NCBI GenBank assembly: GCA_024235715.1
Contig: JACKLW010000005.1
Span: forward strand, 868,001 to 932,000
DNA length: 64,000 nucleotides
Direction of reading: 5' to 3'
From: Accumulibacter sp.
GTDB lineage: Bacteria; Pseudomonadota; Gammaproteobacteria; Burkholderiales; Rhodocyclaceae
The position numbers and the translations under genes are program-made. The notes below the pieces were generated by a model. That model ran no database searches. It had not been told where the DNA came from and saw nothing but the letters and a program-made list of their open reading frames with translations. Within the stretch, counting starts at the first letter, position 1, and each line of letters starts with the position of its first letter. Shown here one piece after another: positions 1 through 9,743 of the stretch.

Positions 1-398
1 TGATGCTTTCGTGCCTGCGGTCGCAGGGTCTCGCCGCGCGCTACGTCAGCGGTTATCTGCTCACCCACCCGCCAGCCGGTCAGCCCCGGATGGTCGGCGC
101 CGACGCATCGCACGCCTGGGTTTCCGTCTATTGCCCGGAACTCGAAGGCGGGCGCTGGGTCGACTTCGACCCGACCAACAACCTGCTGCCCGATACCCAG
201 CACATCACGCTTGCCTGGGGACGCGACTTTGCCGACGTCTCGCCGCTGCGAGGCGTGATTCTTGGCGGCGACGCCCACGAGCTCGACGTGGCGGTCACGG
301 TGACCCCGCTAACCGAAGGCGGCGATGGCGACGTGCAACCCGCCGCAGACAGCAAGGGAGCGTCTGCAGTGCGAACTCCGTCCGGCCCCAGGAGTTAG
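1..398 (+). CDS. Transglutaminase-like protein, C-terminal part (cut by window start)
   Basis: The open frame enters from the left edge, so the true start is outside the window; the ATG at 3 is internal. The visible 131 residues carry the back half of a bacterial transglutaminase-like fold: a helix ending in LAARYVSGYL, the histidine motif DASHAWVSVY and the aspartate motif WVDFDPTNN, which supply His and Asp of the Cys-His-Asp triad. The Cys would lie just upstream of the edge. Family members of this type usually sit with alpha-E and ATP-grasp genes and are thought to act on peptides, but no such neighbour is visible. The last 30 residues are low-complexity and not conserved-looking. The domain is confident; the substrate is unknown. 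Confidence 0.85.
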   Translation, partial: MLSCLRSQGLAARYVSGYLLTHPPAGQPRMVGADASHAWVSVYCPELEGGRWVDFDPTNNLLPDTQHITLAWGRDFADVSPLRGVILGGDAHELDVAVTVTPLTEGGDGDVQPAADSKGASAVRTPSGPRS

Positions 399-444
399 CG
401 CAGCGGGCCAGGCAACCTGGACGGCGAGAACGGTGGTGTGACCC

Positions 445-1689
445 TTACCAGGTGATCTGCACTTCCTGAATGACCTGTGGCGTCGCACGCTGGACGGTGA
501 ACTTGATGGCCGCCAACTCTATGACCGTTCCCACCTTCGGGATTTCGCGTGCATGTTCGAGGAGCAGACCAGACAAGGTATCGTAATCGCCCTCGGGCAG
601 CTTCAGCCCCAGCTTCTCGTTGAGCATCGAGGGGTCGGCCCGAGCGCTGACCAGGTAGTCGTGATGGCCAAGCTTCTTCACCCATTCGGCCGGCTTTTCC
701 TGTCGGTCATACTCGTCCTGCATGTCTTCGACGACCTCCTCGATGATGTCTTCAAGCGTGATGATCCCCTCGGCACCGCCGAACTCGTCCATCACCACGG
801 CCATCGCGTCGCCGTCCTTGCGCAGTTCGACGAGCATCGAATCGGCACTCTTGCTGCCGGGCACATAGTGCGTCGGACTGATATACGGCTCGATTGACGA
901 CGACTCGTCCACACCCAGCAAATCCATGGTGTTGAGTACCCCGACGACGCGGTCGATGCGCCCGTCGAAGACCGGCAGACGGACGTGCGAGCTAGCCACG
1001 GCCAGGCGTATCGCCTCACCGACCGTGCAGGTCTTCTCAACGGCGTCCACGTCGATCAGCGGAACCATCACCTTCGAAACGGTGGTTTCCGAGAAGTTGA
1101 ACATCCGCCGGATCATGTTCTTTTCGATCGACTGGATGTCGCCACCTTCCTGCGGCGGCATCTGCACCATGCTCTGGATCTGCTCGCGCAAGGTGAAGGG
1201 GTTATGCTCCTCCGCCCCGCCGGCGAGTCGGGAAATGAACTTCGACAGCGTTACGAAGACGATCAGGATCGGCGAAAAGAGAATCGAGAAGAAGCGCAGC
1301 ACGTAGATCAGGTACGGCGTCAGCACGTCGGCGCGCTGCTGGAACACGCTCTTCGGGACTATCTCGCCGAATACCCAGATCAAGGGCGCGACGACGAGCA
1401 CCGCCATCCAGCTGCCCGCCTCGCCGAACAGCGAGATCATCATCGCGGTGGTAATCGTCGAGTTGGCAACCACAGCGATGTTGGTACCAACCAGGGTGGT
1501 CGACAGCAGCCACTCGGGGCGTTTCTCAAGCATATCCAGTGCCAGGCGCGCCCCGCGGGAACCCTTGGCGGCATCGTGGCGCAGCTTCATCCGATCCGCG
1601 CTGACGATCCCCAGCTCGGACCCAGAGAAGAAGGCCTCGGCGATCAGACAGACGAACATGAACAGTACGGTGAGCCAGATATCAGGCAT
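445..1689 (-). CDS. CNNM/CorC (HlyC) family membrane protein, paralogue 1
   Basis: 414 residues. The N-terminal DUF21 domain (about 1-185) has several hydrophobic segments and the motifs FFSGSELGI and WVFGEIVPKS. Then come a CBS pair (about 205-330, with VVMDEFGGAEGIITLEDIIEEVVEDMQDEYD) split across the usual hinge, and a C-terminal CorC_HlyC domain. Such proteins are inner-membrane and are linked to Mg2+/Co2+ export or resistance; the old name hemolysin is misleading. The ATG abuts the stop codon of the next upstream gene, also on the minus strand, with no gap, so the two are almost certainly co-transcribed and translationally coupled. Transport function is known for the family, not shown here. 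Confidence 0.9.
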   Translation of the reverse strand: MPDIWLTVLFMFVCLIAEAFFSGSELGIVSADRMKLRHDAAKGSRGARLALDMLEKRPEWLLSTTLVGTNIAVVANSTITTAMMISLFGEAGSWMAVLVVAPLIWVFGEIVPKSVFQQRADVLTPYLIYVLRFFSILFSPILIVFVTLSKFISRLAGGAEEHNPFTLREQIQSMVQMPPQEGGDIQSIEKNMIRRMFNFSETTVSKVMVPLIDVDAVEKTCTVGEAIRLAVASSHVRLPVFDGRIDRVVGVLNTMDLLGVDESSSIEPYISPTHYVPGSKSADSMLVELRKDGDAMAVVMDEFGGAEGIITLEDIIEEVVEDMQDEYDRQEKPAEWVKKLGHHDYLVSARADPSMLNEKLGLKLPEGDYDTLSGLLLEHAREIPKVGTVIELAAIKFTVQRATPQVIQEVQITW

Positions 1690-3087
1690 CTAGGTGCCCT
1701 CCGGGTTTTTCGGCTGCGCCGACTCGGCTGGCCCGCCGTCCGCCCCGGCGCGCACTGCAGGATGGACGGCCCCGTCGTCCACGGCCGTCGGTTCATCGGC
1801 CTCGACCGCCGCGGCCGCCTCTGCCGGTGGCTCGACCAGCACACGGCTGATACGGTTGTGCTCGACGCCCTCGACCGTCAACTTCAGGCCACAGAGAACA
1901 ATCGCCGCCCCGGTCGCCGGGAGTTCACCGAATGCGTCGAGCAAGGCACCGGCAATGGTCTCGGCATCTTCGCACGCGATGCTCACGCCGAAGGCGTCGT
2001 TGAACTCGTCCAGCGACATGCCCGCATCGATCAGGCGGCGGCCATCGTCGAAGCTGCTTACCAGGTGCCGGTCGACCACTTCGCTATCCGACGGGCTGGC
2101 AATCTCGCCGAAAACGCACTCCAGCAGATCTTCCATGGTGACCAGGCCGGTAACACCACCGTACTCGTCGACGATCATCGCAAAGGAAAGTTTTCGCTGC
2201 CGGAAAGTGTGGAACAACTCGACAGCTGGTTTGGACTCGGGAAAGAAATTGGGCTGTCGCAACAGCTTGCGAAAGGCATGCGGGTCGCGCTCGAGCCTGC
2301 CGAGGTCGACGCCGAGAAGATCACGCGTATATAGGATGCCCAGGATGCTGTCGCGGTGCTCGCGGAACACCGGGTAGCGTGACTGTCGGGTGTTCTTGAT
2401 CTCGGCAATCAGCTCCGGCACCGAGAGGTCCACCGACAGGAACTCGATGTCGGAACGCGGCCGCATGATGTCGCGCAGCGACTTGTTGCCGAAGTCGAAA
2501 ATCTTTTCGATGTAACGCGCTTCCTGGCTGTCCAGCGCGCCCTCGCCAACGGCGTCGGTTACCAGGGTGCGGATCATGTCCTCGGTGACCAGATTCCCTT
2601 GCGAGCGCTGCTTGCCGACGATCAGCGTGATGAAGAACTCGGCCACATGGCGGATTACCTCGCGCAGCGGCGTGATCAGACGCGCGAACAGACTGATCGG
2701 GCGCGCCTGGAAACTGGCAAAAGCCACGTTGTTGCGGATCGCCAGCACCTTCGGCGTGATCTCGCCGAACAGGAGCAGGATCGGCACCATCACCAGCAGA
2801 TTGATCATCTCGTTTTCCGCGCCGAACAGATGAATGATCATCGCGGCCGAGATTACCGAAGCGGACACATTGACGAACTCGTTGCCGATCAGGATGGTCA
2901 CGATCAGGCGACGCGGCTCGCTGCGCAGACGTTCGATCAGCTCAAGGCGAGGGTTCCTGGCACTGCGCATCTGATCGAGGTGAAACGAACTCAGTGAAAA
3001 CAGCGCCGTTTCGGTGCTCGAGAAGAAACCGGACAAGACCATCAGCACGACAAAAACGGCCAGTTCGATCCAGAGTGCTGGATCCAT
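1690..3087 (-). CDS. CNNM/CorC (HlyC) family membrane protein, paralogue 2
   Basis: 465 residues with the same layout as its downstream neighbour: a DUF21 membrane domain (motifs GFFSSTETALFSLS and LLFGEITPKVLAIR), a CBS pair around residues 210-335 with IVDEYGGVTGLVTMEDLLECVFGEI, and a CorC_HlyC domain to about 420. It adds a C-terminal tail rich in Ala, Glu and Pro that looks disordered. Its TAG stop is immediately followed by the ATG of paralogue 1. A predicted role in divalent-cation efflux across the inner membrane follows from the family. The two proteins may work as a pair, since they differ clearly in sequence but are coupled in translation. Confidence 0.9.
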   Translation of the reverse strand: MDPALWIELAVFVVLMVLSGFFSSTETALFSLSSFHLDQMRSARNPRLELIERLRSEPRRLIVTILIGNEFVNVSASVISAAMIIHLFGAENEMINLLVMVPILLLFGEITPKVLAIRNNVAFASFQARPISLFARLITPLREVIRHVAEFFITLIVGKQRSQGNLVTEDMIRTLVTDAVGEGALDSQEARYIEKIFDFGNKSLRDIMRPRSDIEFLSVDLSVPELIAEIKNTRQSRYPVFREHRDSILGILYTRDLLGVDLGRLERDPHAFRKLLRQPNFFPESKPAVELFHTFRQRKLSFAMIVDEYGGVTGLVTMEDLLECVFGEIASPSDSEVVDRHLVSSFDDGRRLIDAGMSLDEFNDAFGVSIACEDAETIAGALLDAFGELPATGAAIVLCGLKLTVEGVEHNRISRVLVEPPAEAAAAVEADEPTAVDDGAVHPAVRAGADGGPAESAQPKNPEGT

Positions 3088-3523
3088 TGATCACCCCCAC
3101 AGACAAATTGAACGCCGCTTGCGAAACGCGCTGAACGCGCAGAATGCAGGAGCGCACAAGAGCGGCGCAGCGAAGTCTCTGACGGCCCCACCGTCCTTCC
3201 GGCGGCAGTCACTGCGCCTGAGAATGTCTCATGAACATGCGCACCGGCCCATGCCGACGCACGGCCGCCGATTATCAGCGAGCTTGATGGCAAAGTCAAA
3301 CAAGGCACCGCGCGCCCGACCTGCTGCGCGAAATTGCCACATATCATGCCATTGCCATTCCTGCTGGCGCAGCCGCAAGCGGCTGCTGCGGGCGTCAAGC
3401 TGTCGTCCACGGCCGCCAATATTGCGCCTGCCTCGCAAGTAGTGTATCAACCCCGGAAAGTCCTGGCTCCAGGCTGCCGAACATCGCCAGCCGGGTGCCG
3501 CCAACCATGGGAGCCGTCTCATC
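3088..3523. other. Divergent intergenic region between two CorC-family units
   Basis: 436 bases separate the divergent starts of paralogue 2 (minus) and paralogue 3 (plus). No reading frame here has protein-like composition or a recognisable domain. It presumably holds two promoters, but I see no strong hexamer pair and name none. A shared metal-responsive control region would fit the context and is inference only. Confidence 0.5.
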
Positions 3524-4828
3524 GTGCTTGAAGCGTTTCTGCTGCTGATCATGCTCACTTTCTCCGCCTTTTTTTCGGGCTCTGAAACCGCGCTCACGAC
3601 CCTGTCCAGAGCGCGCACCGAGTCGCTGCTCGAGGAGCGACGGCTCGGCGCCAAAGCCCTGCATCGCATGAAGAGCAACCTCAACCGGACGCTGGTCATC
3701 ATCCTCATCGGCAACAACCTGGTGAACACCGGCACCGCCACCTTGGCGACGGTGGTGGCAACCGAGCATTTCGGCCATCTCGGCCCGGGCCTGGCCGTCG
3801 GCGCCATAACCCTGCTGCTGCTGATATTCGGCGAGATCACGCCGAAGACCTACGCCACGCGCTACGCGATCGTCGTCGCGCTGTTTTCGGCCACGCCTCT
3901 GGAAATCCTGGGCAAACTGCTCTTCCCGCTGGTCTGGGCACTGGAAAGACTCATTCAGTGGATGCACAGCCTCACCAGCCCCCCAAAGGATCCGAGCGTC
4001 ACCGAATCAGAGCTGATAGCGCTGGCCGAGCACGGCACGCAGGAAGGATCAATCGATGCCGGCGAGCATCTGATGATCCGGCGCATATTCGATTTCAGCA
4101 CCCTGCGCGCCAGCGACATCATGGTGCACCGCCACCAGATCTTTTCCCTCGATGGCAACCGCTCAATTCGCGACGCGCTGGACGAAATCATCGCCAGTTC
4201 GCACTACCGTATCCCGCTGCACTCGGGCAACCCCGACGAAATCAACCACGTCATCACCCTGCAAACCGTTCTCGGCGAGGTCGCGCACGGCAATCTCGAC
4301 AAGCCGCTCAGGGAGGCTGGCAGCGACCCGCTCTTCGTACCGCCGAATCAGCCGGTCGACAGCCTGCTGAAAATACTGAAGGCCGACAAGGAGCGGCTGA
4401 TGGTGGTGGTCAACGAGTTCGGCGGCCTGCTCGGCATCTTCACGCTGGAGGACATTCTGGAGGAACTGGTCGGTGACATCTATGACGACGAGGAAGCCCC
4501 AAGAGCGGAACAGGCACTGCTCAATAAACCGCGCGGCAGCGAGCTGCTGGTCGATGGCACGACGGAACTGCGCGTCCTGGAAGCCTACTTTGGGCAGGAA
4601 CTCGAAGGCAAGCCCTACGACTCGGTGAACCTGTGGATCATTGCCCATCTTGAGCGCATTCCCACAGCTGGCGAGCGCGTCGTTATCGACGGTCTTGAAG
4701 TGAAAATCGAACGTGCGTCGCGACGACGCATCCACGAGGTGCGCATCAACCGCCAGCGAGCCGTTCCGCCCGAAGCCCCCCCCGACCTCCCCGGCGGGGC
4801 GACACAACGACCGGACGAGATGGCTTGA
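3524..4828 (+). CDS. CNNM/CorC (HlyC) family membrane protein, paralogue 3
   Basis: 434 residues from a GTG start preceded by GGAG about 12 bases upstream; the nearby ATG at 3507 is out of frame. The DUF21 domain has AFFSGSETALTTLSRAR and LLIFGEITPKTYATRYA, followed by a CBS pair (VVVNEFGGLLGIFTLEDILEEL) and a CorC_HlyC domain. It resembles the YfjD/CorB subgroup, which often lies apart from the two-gene unit. Membrane topology and cation-export role come from the family. It is divergent from paralogues 1 and 2, so three members of one family occur within 4.4 kb. Confidence 0.9.
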   Translation: MLEAFLLLIMLTFSAFFSGSETALTTLSRARTESLLEERRLGAKALHRMKSNLNRTLVIILIGNNLVNTGTATLATVVATEHFGHLGPGLAVGAITLLLLIFGEITPKTYATRYAIVVALFSATPLEILGKLLFPLVWALERLIQWMHSLTSPPKDPSVTESELIALAEHGTQEGSIDAGEHLMIRRIFDFSTLRASDIMVHRHQIFSLDGNRSIRDALDEIIASSHYRIPLHSGNPDEINHVITLQTVLGEVAHGNLDKPLREAGSDPLFVPPNQPVDSLLKILKADKERLMVVVNEFGGLLGIFTLEDILEELVGDIYDDEEAPRAEQALLNKPRGSELLVDGTTELRVLEAYFGQELEGKPYDSVNLWIIAHLERIPTAGERVVIDGLEVKIERASRRRIHEVRINRQRAVPPEAPPDLPGGATQRPDEMA

Positions 4829-4931
4829 TCCGTTCCGCCGGATGTTCGGAAGACCATGCGCTGGCTGTGTATCGAGATGGCGTCAGCGCCGCCACCGCCG
4901 ACTCGAGCTGTCACAGCGCCGCAAATCGCGC

Positions 4932-4961
4932 TTGGCGTTCACCTTCGACTATGTTTATAAT
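4932..4961 (+). promoter_or_regulatory. Likely sigma70 promoter of the rpsU-dnaG-rpoD operon
   Basis: A perfect -10 hexamer TATAAT at 4956-4961 is preceded by TTGGCG at 4932-4937 with an 18-base spacer. The expected start near 4968 gives a 5' leader of about 40 bases before rpsU. This stretch is clearly more AT-rich than its surroundings. The position fits the known layout of the macromolecular-synthesis operon. Confidence 0.65.
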
Positions 4962-5007
4962 GCGCGGCTAAGCTGCACTATGCCAATTCTGACCCTTGGA
5001 TGAGTCT

Positions 5008-5220
5008 ATGCCTGCCATTCGCGTAAAAGAAAATGAGCCGTTCGAAGTCGCCATCCGGCGCTTCAAGCGCACCGTCGAAAAAACCGGTCTACTGACCGAA
5101 CTGAGGGCGCGTGAGTTCTACGAGAAGCCTACCGCCGAGCGCAAGCGCAAGCTGGCAGCGGCGGTCAAGCGCCATCACAAGCGGATGCGTAGCCAGACCC
5201 TTCCCCCGAAGCTTTTCTAG
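5008..5220 (+). CDS. rpsU: 30S ribosomal protein S21
   Basis: 70 residues, the usual bS21 length. It starts [20 protein letters not shown], and the basic C-terminal helix ends in [16 protein letters not shown] four codons earlier is in frame, but the ATG matches the universal bS21 start. S21 binds the small-subunit platform and assists initiation near the anti-Shine-Dalgarno. It is the first gene of the operon that continues with a YqeY-like gene, dnaG and rpoD. Confidence 0.98.
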   Translation: MPAIRVKENEPFEVAIRRFKRTVEKTGLLTELRAREFYEKPTAERKRKLAAAVKRHHKRMRSQTLPPKLF

Positions 5221-5247
5221 TCCCGTATAGCGACCACCGGCTGAACC

Positions 5248-5275
5248 GCCGCCTGTCTGAAGATGGGCGGCTTTT
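5248..5275 (+). terminator. Hairpin with T-run after rpsU (attenuating terminator)
   Basis: GCCGCC at 5248-5253 pairs with GGCGGC at 5266-5271 across a 12-base loop and is followed by TTTT. In the E. coli macromolecular-synthesis operon a terminator between rpsU and dnaG lets S21 be made in excess of primase. The same arrangement is a reasonable reading here because the downstream genes keep the same orientation. Confidence 0.7.
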
Positions 5276-5356
5276 GGCGTTTCCGGAAGGGCATTGGTCG
5301 AATACCGCGAAACTGCCACCCGGAAGCCATGCAACGAGTAAGGAGGACGCCCCGCG

Positions 5357-5806
5357 ATGACCCTTAAAGCGCGCATCAACGAAGACGTGAAGACCGCCAT
5401 GCGAGCGCGTGAGGCGAAAACCCTCGGCACCCTGCGTCTGTTGCTGGCGGCAATCAAGCAGCGCGAGGTTGACGAGCGCATCGAGCTTGATGACTCGGCG
5501 ATCATTTCGGTCATCGACAGGATGCTCAAGCAACGCCGCGATTCGATCAGCCAGTTTGCAGCGGCCGGTCGTGACGAGTTGGCCGACGCCGAGCGCTTCG
5601 AGTCGGAACTGCTGTCTTCCTACCTTCCTGCCGGCCTGTCGGCGGATGAAGTGAGCGCCGCCATTGCGCAGGCCATCGCCGATGCCAACGCCGCCGGGCC
5701 CGGCGACATGGGCCGGGTGATGAACAAGCTTCGTGGCGGACTGGCGGGGCGCGCCGACATGGGCGAGGTTTCACGGCTCGTCAAGATGCGCCTCGCCGGC
5801 GCCTGA
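5357..5806 (+). CDS. GatB/YqeY domain protein
   Basis: 149 residues, the normal size of stand-alone YqeY proteins. It starts MTLKARINEDVKTAMRARE, has the typical LGTLRLLLAAIKQREVDERIE helix pair, and ends with the GDMGRVMNKLRGGLAGRADMG motif of the GatB C-terminal/YqeY domain. A strong Shine-Dalgarno, AAGGAGG at 5340-5346, fixes the start. In GatB this domain helps bind tRNA for amidation; the function of free-standing YqeY is not settled. It is inserted between rpsU and dnaG, an order common in beta- and alphaproteobacteria. Confidence 0.93.
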   Translation: MTLKARINEDVKTAMRAREAKTLGTLRLLLAAIKQREVDERIELDDSAIISVIDRMLKQRRDSISQFAAAGRDELADAERFESELLSSYLPAGLSADEVSAAIAQAIADANAAGPGDMGRVMNKLRGGLAGRADMGEVSRLVKMRLAGA

Positions 5807-5849
5807 ACACCCGCCCACGGCGGTCAGCGGCCCGGCGAGAGGTACCCGG

Positions 5850-7598
5850 ATGATCCCGGACTCGTTCATCCAGGACCTGCTGTATCGCGTCGACCTCGTC
5901 GACCTGATTGACGGCTATGTGCCGCTGAAGAAGAGCGGCGCCAACTTCGCGGCATGCTGCCCCTTTCACGGCGAGAAGTCGCCATCCTTCACCGTCAGTC
6001 CGAGCAAGCAGTTCTACCATTGCTTCGGCTGCGGCGCCCACGGCAACGCCATCGGCTTCATCATGGCCTACGACGGCACCGGCTTCATCGACGCGCTAAG
6101 GGAACTCGCAGCCCGTTGCGGATTACAGCTTCCCGACGATCACGGACGTGCGCCGCAACACGGTCCGCAACGCCAGGCGCTTGCCGAAAGCATGGCCCGG
6201 GCGGCGAAGTTCTACTACGAACAACTCAAACGCTCCTCAAACGCCGTTCGCTACCTGAAGGAGCGCGGCGTCAGCGGTGAGATTGCCCGCCGCTTCGGCA
6301 TCGGCTACGCGCCCGCCGGAGGGCAAGGCCTGGCTTCCGCTTTCGCAAACTATGGCGACCCCGAGCTGCAGCTGGCGGGTCTGGTCATCAAGAACGACGA
6401 GGGTCGCCTCTACGACCGTTTTCGTGACCGGGTAATGTTTCCGATCGTCAGCCAGAAGGGCGAGGTGATCGCTTTTGGTGGCCGTGTCCTTGGCACAGGC
6501 GAACCCAAATACCTGAACTCGCCGGAAACCCCCCTGTTCGAGAAAGGCCGCGAGTTGTTCGGCTTGCCGCAGGCGCGCACGGCAATTCGTGACAATGATA
6601 CGGTCATCGTCGTCGAGGGCTATATGGACGTCGTTGCACTCGCGCAGCACGGGATCGGCAACGCGGTGGCAACGCTGGGCACAGCGACCACGCCGATGCA
6701 CGTGCAAAAACTTCTCCGCCAGGCTGACCGCGTGGTGTTCTGCTTTGACGGCGATGCCGCAGGCCGCAAAGCCGCGTGGCGCGCTCTCGAGAACAGCCTG
6801 GAAGTCCTCTCTGAACAGAAGAGCATCGGCTTTGCGCTCCTTCCCGAAGGCGATGACCCGGACAGCCTGGTGCGCCAGGGCGGTGGCGAGGCATTCCGGC
6901 GGATGATTGTCGAAGCGACGCCGCTCTCCGATTTCCTGCTGCGCGAGCTGAGCAGTCACTGCGACCTGACGAGCGCCGAAGGACGTGCCAGACTCGTCGC
7001 CGACGCCAGGCCATTGCTTGGCCGGATGCTGTCGCCGTTGTTGCGACTGCAACTGGTCAAGCGACTGGCTCAGAGCAGCGGCTTTTCGCAGGCAGAAGTC
7101 GAGCGTCTGTGTTCGCTGCGGGCGATCGCGCGGCCAGCACCGGCGCGCGTCCCACGCCAGGCACCTTCCCTGCTGCGGCCCTTGCTGCGCCTGCTGCTGC
7201 AGAAGCCGGTGCTGGCTTCCCGGCTGCCGCTCGACCTGCTTCCGGAACACTCAACGGAAGCTCGGGCGATTCGCACGCTGTGCGCAACGATTGCCGCTAG
7301 CGGCGAGCACGCGCTGGCCTACCCGGCCCTGCTCGAAAAGCTGCGCGGCAGCGACGACGAGGGCTTGCTGCACGATGCGGCGGCTGAACTAATGCACCAG
7401 CCCTTTGCCGAAGACGAAATCGACGCCGAGTTTGGTGGCGCCATCGCGCAGTTGCTTGAAAGTGAGCACAGACGCGCTTTCGCGAGGCTGCAGGACAAGA
7501 TCCAGAAGGTCGGCGTTGGCGGGCTTTCGGACGAAGAAAAGCGGCAGTACCTGCAAGCGCTCAACGCGCGCGGCCGGGCAAGCCAGGCTAAGGTGTGA
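5850..7598 (+). CDS. dnaG: DNA primase
   Basis: 582 residues from MIPDSFIQDLLYRVDLVDLI; the frame is open 39 codons further upstream, but those residues are not primase-like. The CHC2 zinc-binding domain (about 1-100) has CCPFHGEKSPSF and CFGCGAHGNAIGF. The catalytic core follows with the TOPRIM motifs VIVVEGYMDVVAL and FDGDAAGRKAAWRALE. The C-terminal helicase-binding domain is about 440-582. It makes RNA primers for lagging-strand synthesis with DnaB. It lies between yqeY-like and rpoD in the conserved operon. Confidence 0.98.
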   Translation: MIPDSFIQDLLYRVDLVDLIDGYVPLKKSGANFAACCPFHGEKSPSFTVSPSKQFYHCFGCGAHGNAIGFIMAYDGTGFIDALRELAARCGLQLPDDHGRAPQHGPQRQALAESMARAAKFYYEQLKRSSNAVRYLKERGVSGEIARRFGIGYAPAGGQGLASAFANYGDPELQLAGLVIKNDEGRLYDRFRDRVMFPIVSQKGEVIAFGGRVLGTGEPKYLNSPETPLFEKGRELFGLPQARTAIRDNDTVIVVEGYMDVVALAQHGIGNAVATLGTATTPMHVQKLLRQADRVVFCFDGDAAGRKAAWRALENSLEVLSEQKSIGFALLPEGDDPDSLVRQGGGEAFRRMIVEATPLSDFLLRELSSHCDLTSAEGRARLVADARPLLGRMLSPLLRLQLVKRLAQSSGFSQAEVERLCSLRAIARPAPARVPRQAPSLLRPLLRLLLQKPVLASRLPLDLLPEHSTEARAIRTLCATIAASGEHALAYPALLEKLRGSDDEGLLHDAAAELMHQPFAEDEIDAEFGGAIAQLLESEHRRAFARLQDKIQKVGVGGLSDEEKRQYLQALNARGRASQAKV

Positions 7599-7643
7599 TA
7601 GAATTTAGAGTTTTTCCAGCACAACGCTATCCGGGATATGGTC

Positions 7644-9602
7644 ATGGCAAGGGAAAAGGCGGCAACCACGAAAGCGGCAAAGGCAAAGGCAGCGGCGGAT
7701 CTGTTGGCACAGGTTGGTAACCAGCCGGCGCCAATAGACGATGAGACGCGCAAGACGCGGCTCAAGACGCTGATCAAGCTCGGCAAGGAGAGGGGCTTCC
7801 TGACCTACGCCGAGATCAATGACCATCTGCCGGATGACGTCGTCGATGCCGAGCAGATCGAAAGCATCATCAGCACGTTCAACGACATGGGAATCCAGGT
7901 CTACGACGAGGCGCCAGACGCTGAAACGCTGCTGATGTCGGATGCTGCGCCGGCCGCCGGTGCCGACGACGCGGATGTCGAGGAACAGGCAGAACAGGCA
8001 CTGTCCACCGTCGACTCGGAATTTGGTCGCACGACCGACCCGGTCCGCATGTACATGCGTGAGATGGGTTCGGTCGAGTTGCTCACCCGTGAAGGCGAGA
8101 TCGAGATCGCCAAGCGCATCGAGGACGGCCTCAAGCACATGATCCAGGCGATTTCGGCCTGTCCTACGACGATTGCCGAAATCCTCAGTTGCGCCGACAG
8201 GATCGCCCGCGAGGAAATGCGCATCGAGGAGTTGATCGATGGGCTGATCTATCCCGAGGGTGAGAGCGCTCCCGACGAAGCGCCGGAAGACGACAAGGAG
8301 GAGAGCGACGACGAGAACGACGACGATGACGAAGACGACAGCGAAGCAGCCGAGGGCGCCGCAGCCGCTGCCTCCTTGCTCAAACTCAGGACCGAAGGAC
8401 TCGAACGCCTCGAACTGATCCGTGTGCACGACAGCAAGGCACAGGTATTGCTGGCCCGAAAAGGGTCGCAGGACAAAGCCTATCTCAAACTCCAGGAGCA
8501 GATATCGGACGAGATGATGGGCATCCGCTTCACCTCGAAGACCATCGAGCGCCTGTGCGATACGGTACGCGCCATGGTTGACGAAGTGCGCACCTGCGAG
8601 CGGCAGATCCAGAGAATTTGCGTGAACACGGTGCGCATGCCGCGCGCGCACTTCATCAAGGTCTTTCCGGGCAACGAACTCAATCTCGAGTGGGTGAACA
8701 CGGAAATCGCCGCCGCGAGCAAGACCTACGCAGCGATCCTCACGCGCAATGCGCCAAACATAACCGAGGAACAGCGCAAGCTGCTTGCCCTGCAGGACCG
8801 CATCGGGATCCCGCTGAAGGAACTGAAGGACATCAACAAGCAGATGTCTACGGGAGAAGCCAAGGCCCGCCGTGCCAAACGGGAAATGACCGAGGCCAAT
8901 CTGCGACTGGTGATCTCGATCGCCAAGAAATACACCAACCGCGGCCTGCAGTTCCTCGACCTGATCCAGGAAGGCAACATCGGCCTGATGAAGGCAGTCG
9001 ACAAGTTTGAATACCGGCGCGGCTACAAGTTTTCGACCTACGCGACCTGGTGGATACGGCAGGCGATTACCCGCTCGATTGCCGACCAGGCGCGGACGAT
9101 CCGCATCCCCGTGCACATGATCGAAACGATCAACAAGATGAACCGCATCTCCCGGCAGATTTTGCAGGAGACCGGTCTCGAGGCCGATCCCGCGACGCTG
9201 GCCAAGAAAATGGAGATGCCGGAAGAAAAGATCCGCAAGATCCTGAAGATCAGCAAGGAACCGATCTCGATGGAGACGCCGATCGGCGACGACGACGATT
9301 CGCATCTCGGCGATTTCATCGAGGATCAGGCAACGCTCGCACCGACCGAGGCGGCGCTTTATTCAAGCCTGCGTTTCATTACCAAGGACGTGCTCGACAC
9401 GCTGACGCCACGCGAAGCCAAGGTGCTGCGCATGCGTTTCGGCATAGAAATGAATACCGATCACACGCTTGAGGAAGTCGGCAAGCAGTTCGACGTCACC
9501 CGCGAACGAATCCGCCAGATAGAGGCCAAGGCACTGCGCAAGCTACGGCACCCGTCGCGTTCCGACAAACTGCGCAGTTTCCTCGATAACGGCAACAGCT
9601 AG
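7644..9602 (+). CDS. rpoD: RNA polymerase sigma factor RpoD (sigma70)
   Basis: 652 residues from [20 protein letters not shown]. An ATG two codons earlier (7638) is possible, but GGGA at 7633-7636 is spaced for this one. Region 1.1 (about 30-95) is followed by the non-conserved region, which contains a very acidic run of Asp and Glu near residues 205-240. Region 2 has [27 protein letters not shown]-type sequence including the -10 recognition helix [11 protein letters not shown]. Region 4 ends with the [21 protein letters not shown] helix-turn-helix for the -35. It is the housekeeping sigma factor and the last gene of the operon. Confidence 0.98.
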   Translation: MAREKAATTKAAKAKAAADLLAQVGNQPAPIDDETRKTRLKTLIKLGKERGFLTYAEINDHLPDDVVDAEQIESIISTFNDMGIQVYDEAPDAETLLMSDAAPAAGADDADVEEQAEQALSTVDSEFGRTTDPVRMYMREMGSVELLTREGEIEIAKRIEDGLKHMIQAISACPTTIAEILSCADRIAREEMRIEELIDGLIYPEGESAPDEAPEDDKEESDDENDDDDEDDSEAAEGAAAAASLLKLRTEGLERLELIRVHDSKAQVLLARKGSQDKAYLKLQEQISDEMMGIRFTSKTIERLCDTVRAMVDEVRTCERQIQRICVNTVRMPRAHFIKVFPGNELNLEWVNTEIAAASKTYAAILTRNAPNITEEQRKLLALQDRIGIPLKELKDINKQMSTGEAKARRAKREMTEANLRLVISIAKKYTNRGLQFLDLIQEGNIGLMKAVDKFEYRRGYKFSTYATWWIRQAITRSIADQARTIRIPVHMIETINKMNRISRQILQETGLEADPATLAKKMEMPEEKIRKILKISKEPISMETPIGDDDDSHLGDFIEDQATLAPTEAALYSSLRFITKDVLDTLTPREAKVLRMRFGIEMNTDHTLEEVGKQFDVTRERIRQIEAKALRKLRHPSRSDKLRSFLDNGNS

Positions 9603-9679
9603 ACTGGACGGCGTCGTCGCTGCCCCGTAGCTGACGCGAAGGCTTCCTGCGCGGAGCACGGGTCCGCCGGACGGCCGGT

Positions 9680-9695
9680 CGTGCCAAACGGCACG
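9680..9695. terminator. Hairpin between convergent rpoD and glgB
   Basis: CGTGCC and GGCACG form a perfect six-base-pair stem with a four-base loop, midway in the 141-base gap between two converging genes. There is no T-run on either strand, so it is at best a weak or bidirectional terminator. Placement is the main support. Confidence 0.3.
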
Positions 9696-9743
9696 CCCGG
9701 CACGCCTCCCTCCCCTGCCTGTCGCGAATCGGATCCGGCAGCC

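Noticed and set aside
985-2334. Long plus-strand open frame (449 codons) over the CorC genes
   Set aside because: It lies antisense to two clear DUF21/CBS proteins and its translation is rich in Arg, Gln and His without any motif; it is a shadow frame of GC-rich coding DNA.
7605-9305. 566-codon minus-strand frame opposite rpoD
   Set aside because: rpoD is unmistakable, and the antisense translation has no recognisable features.
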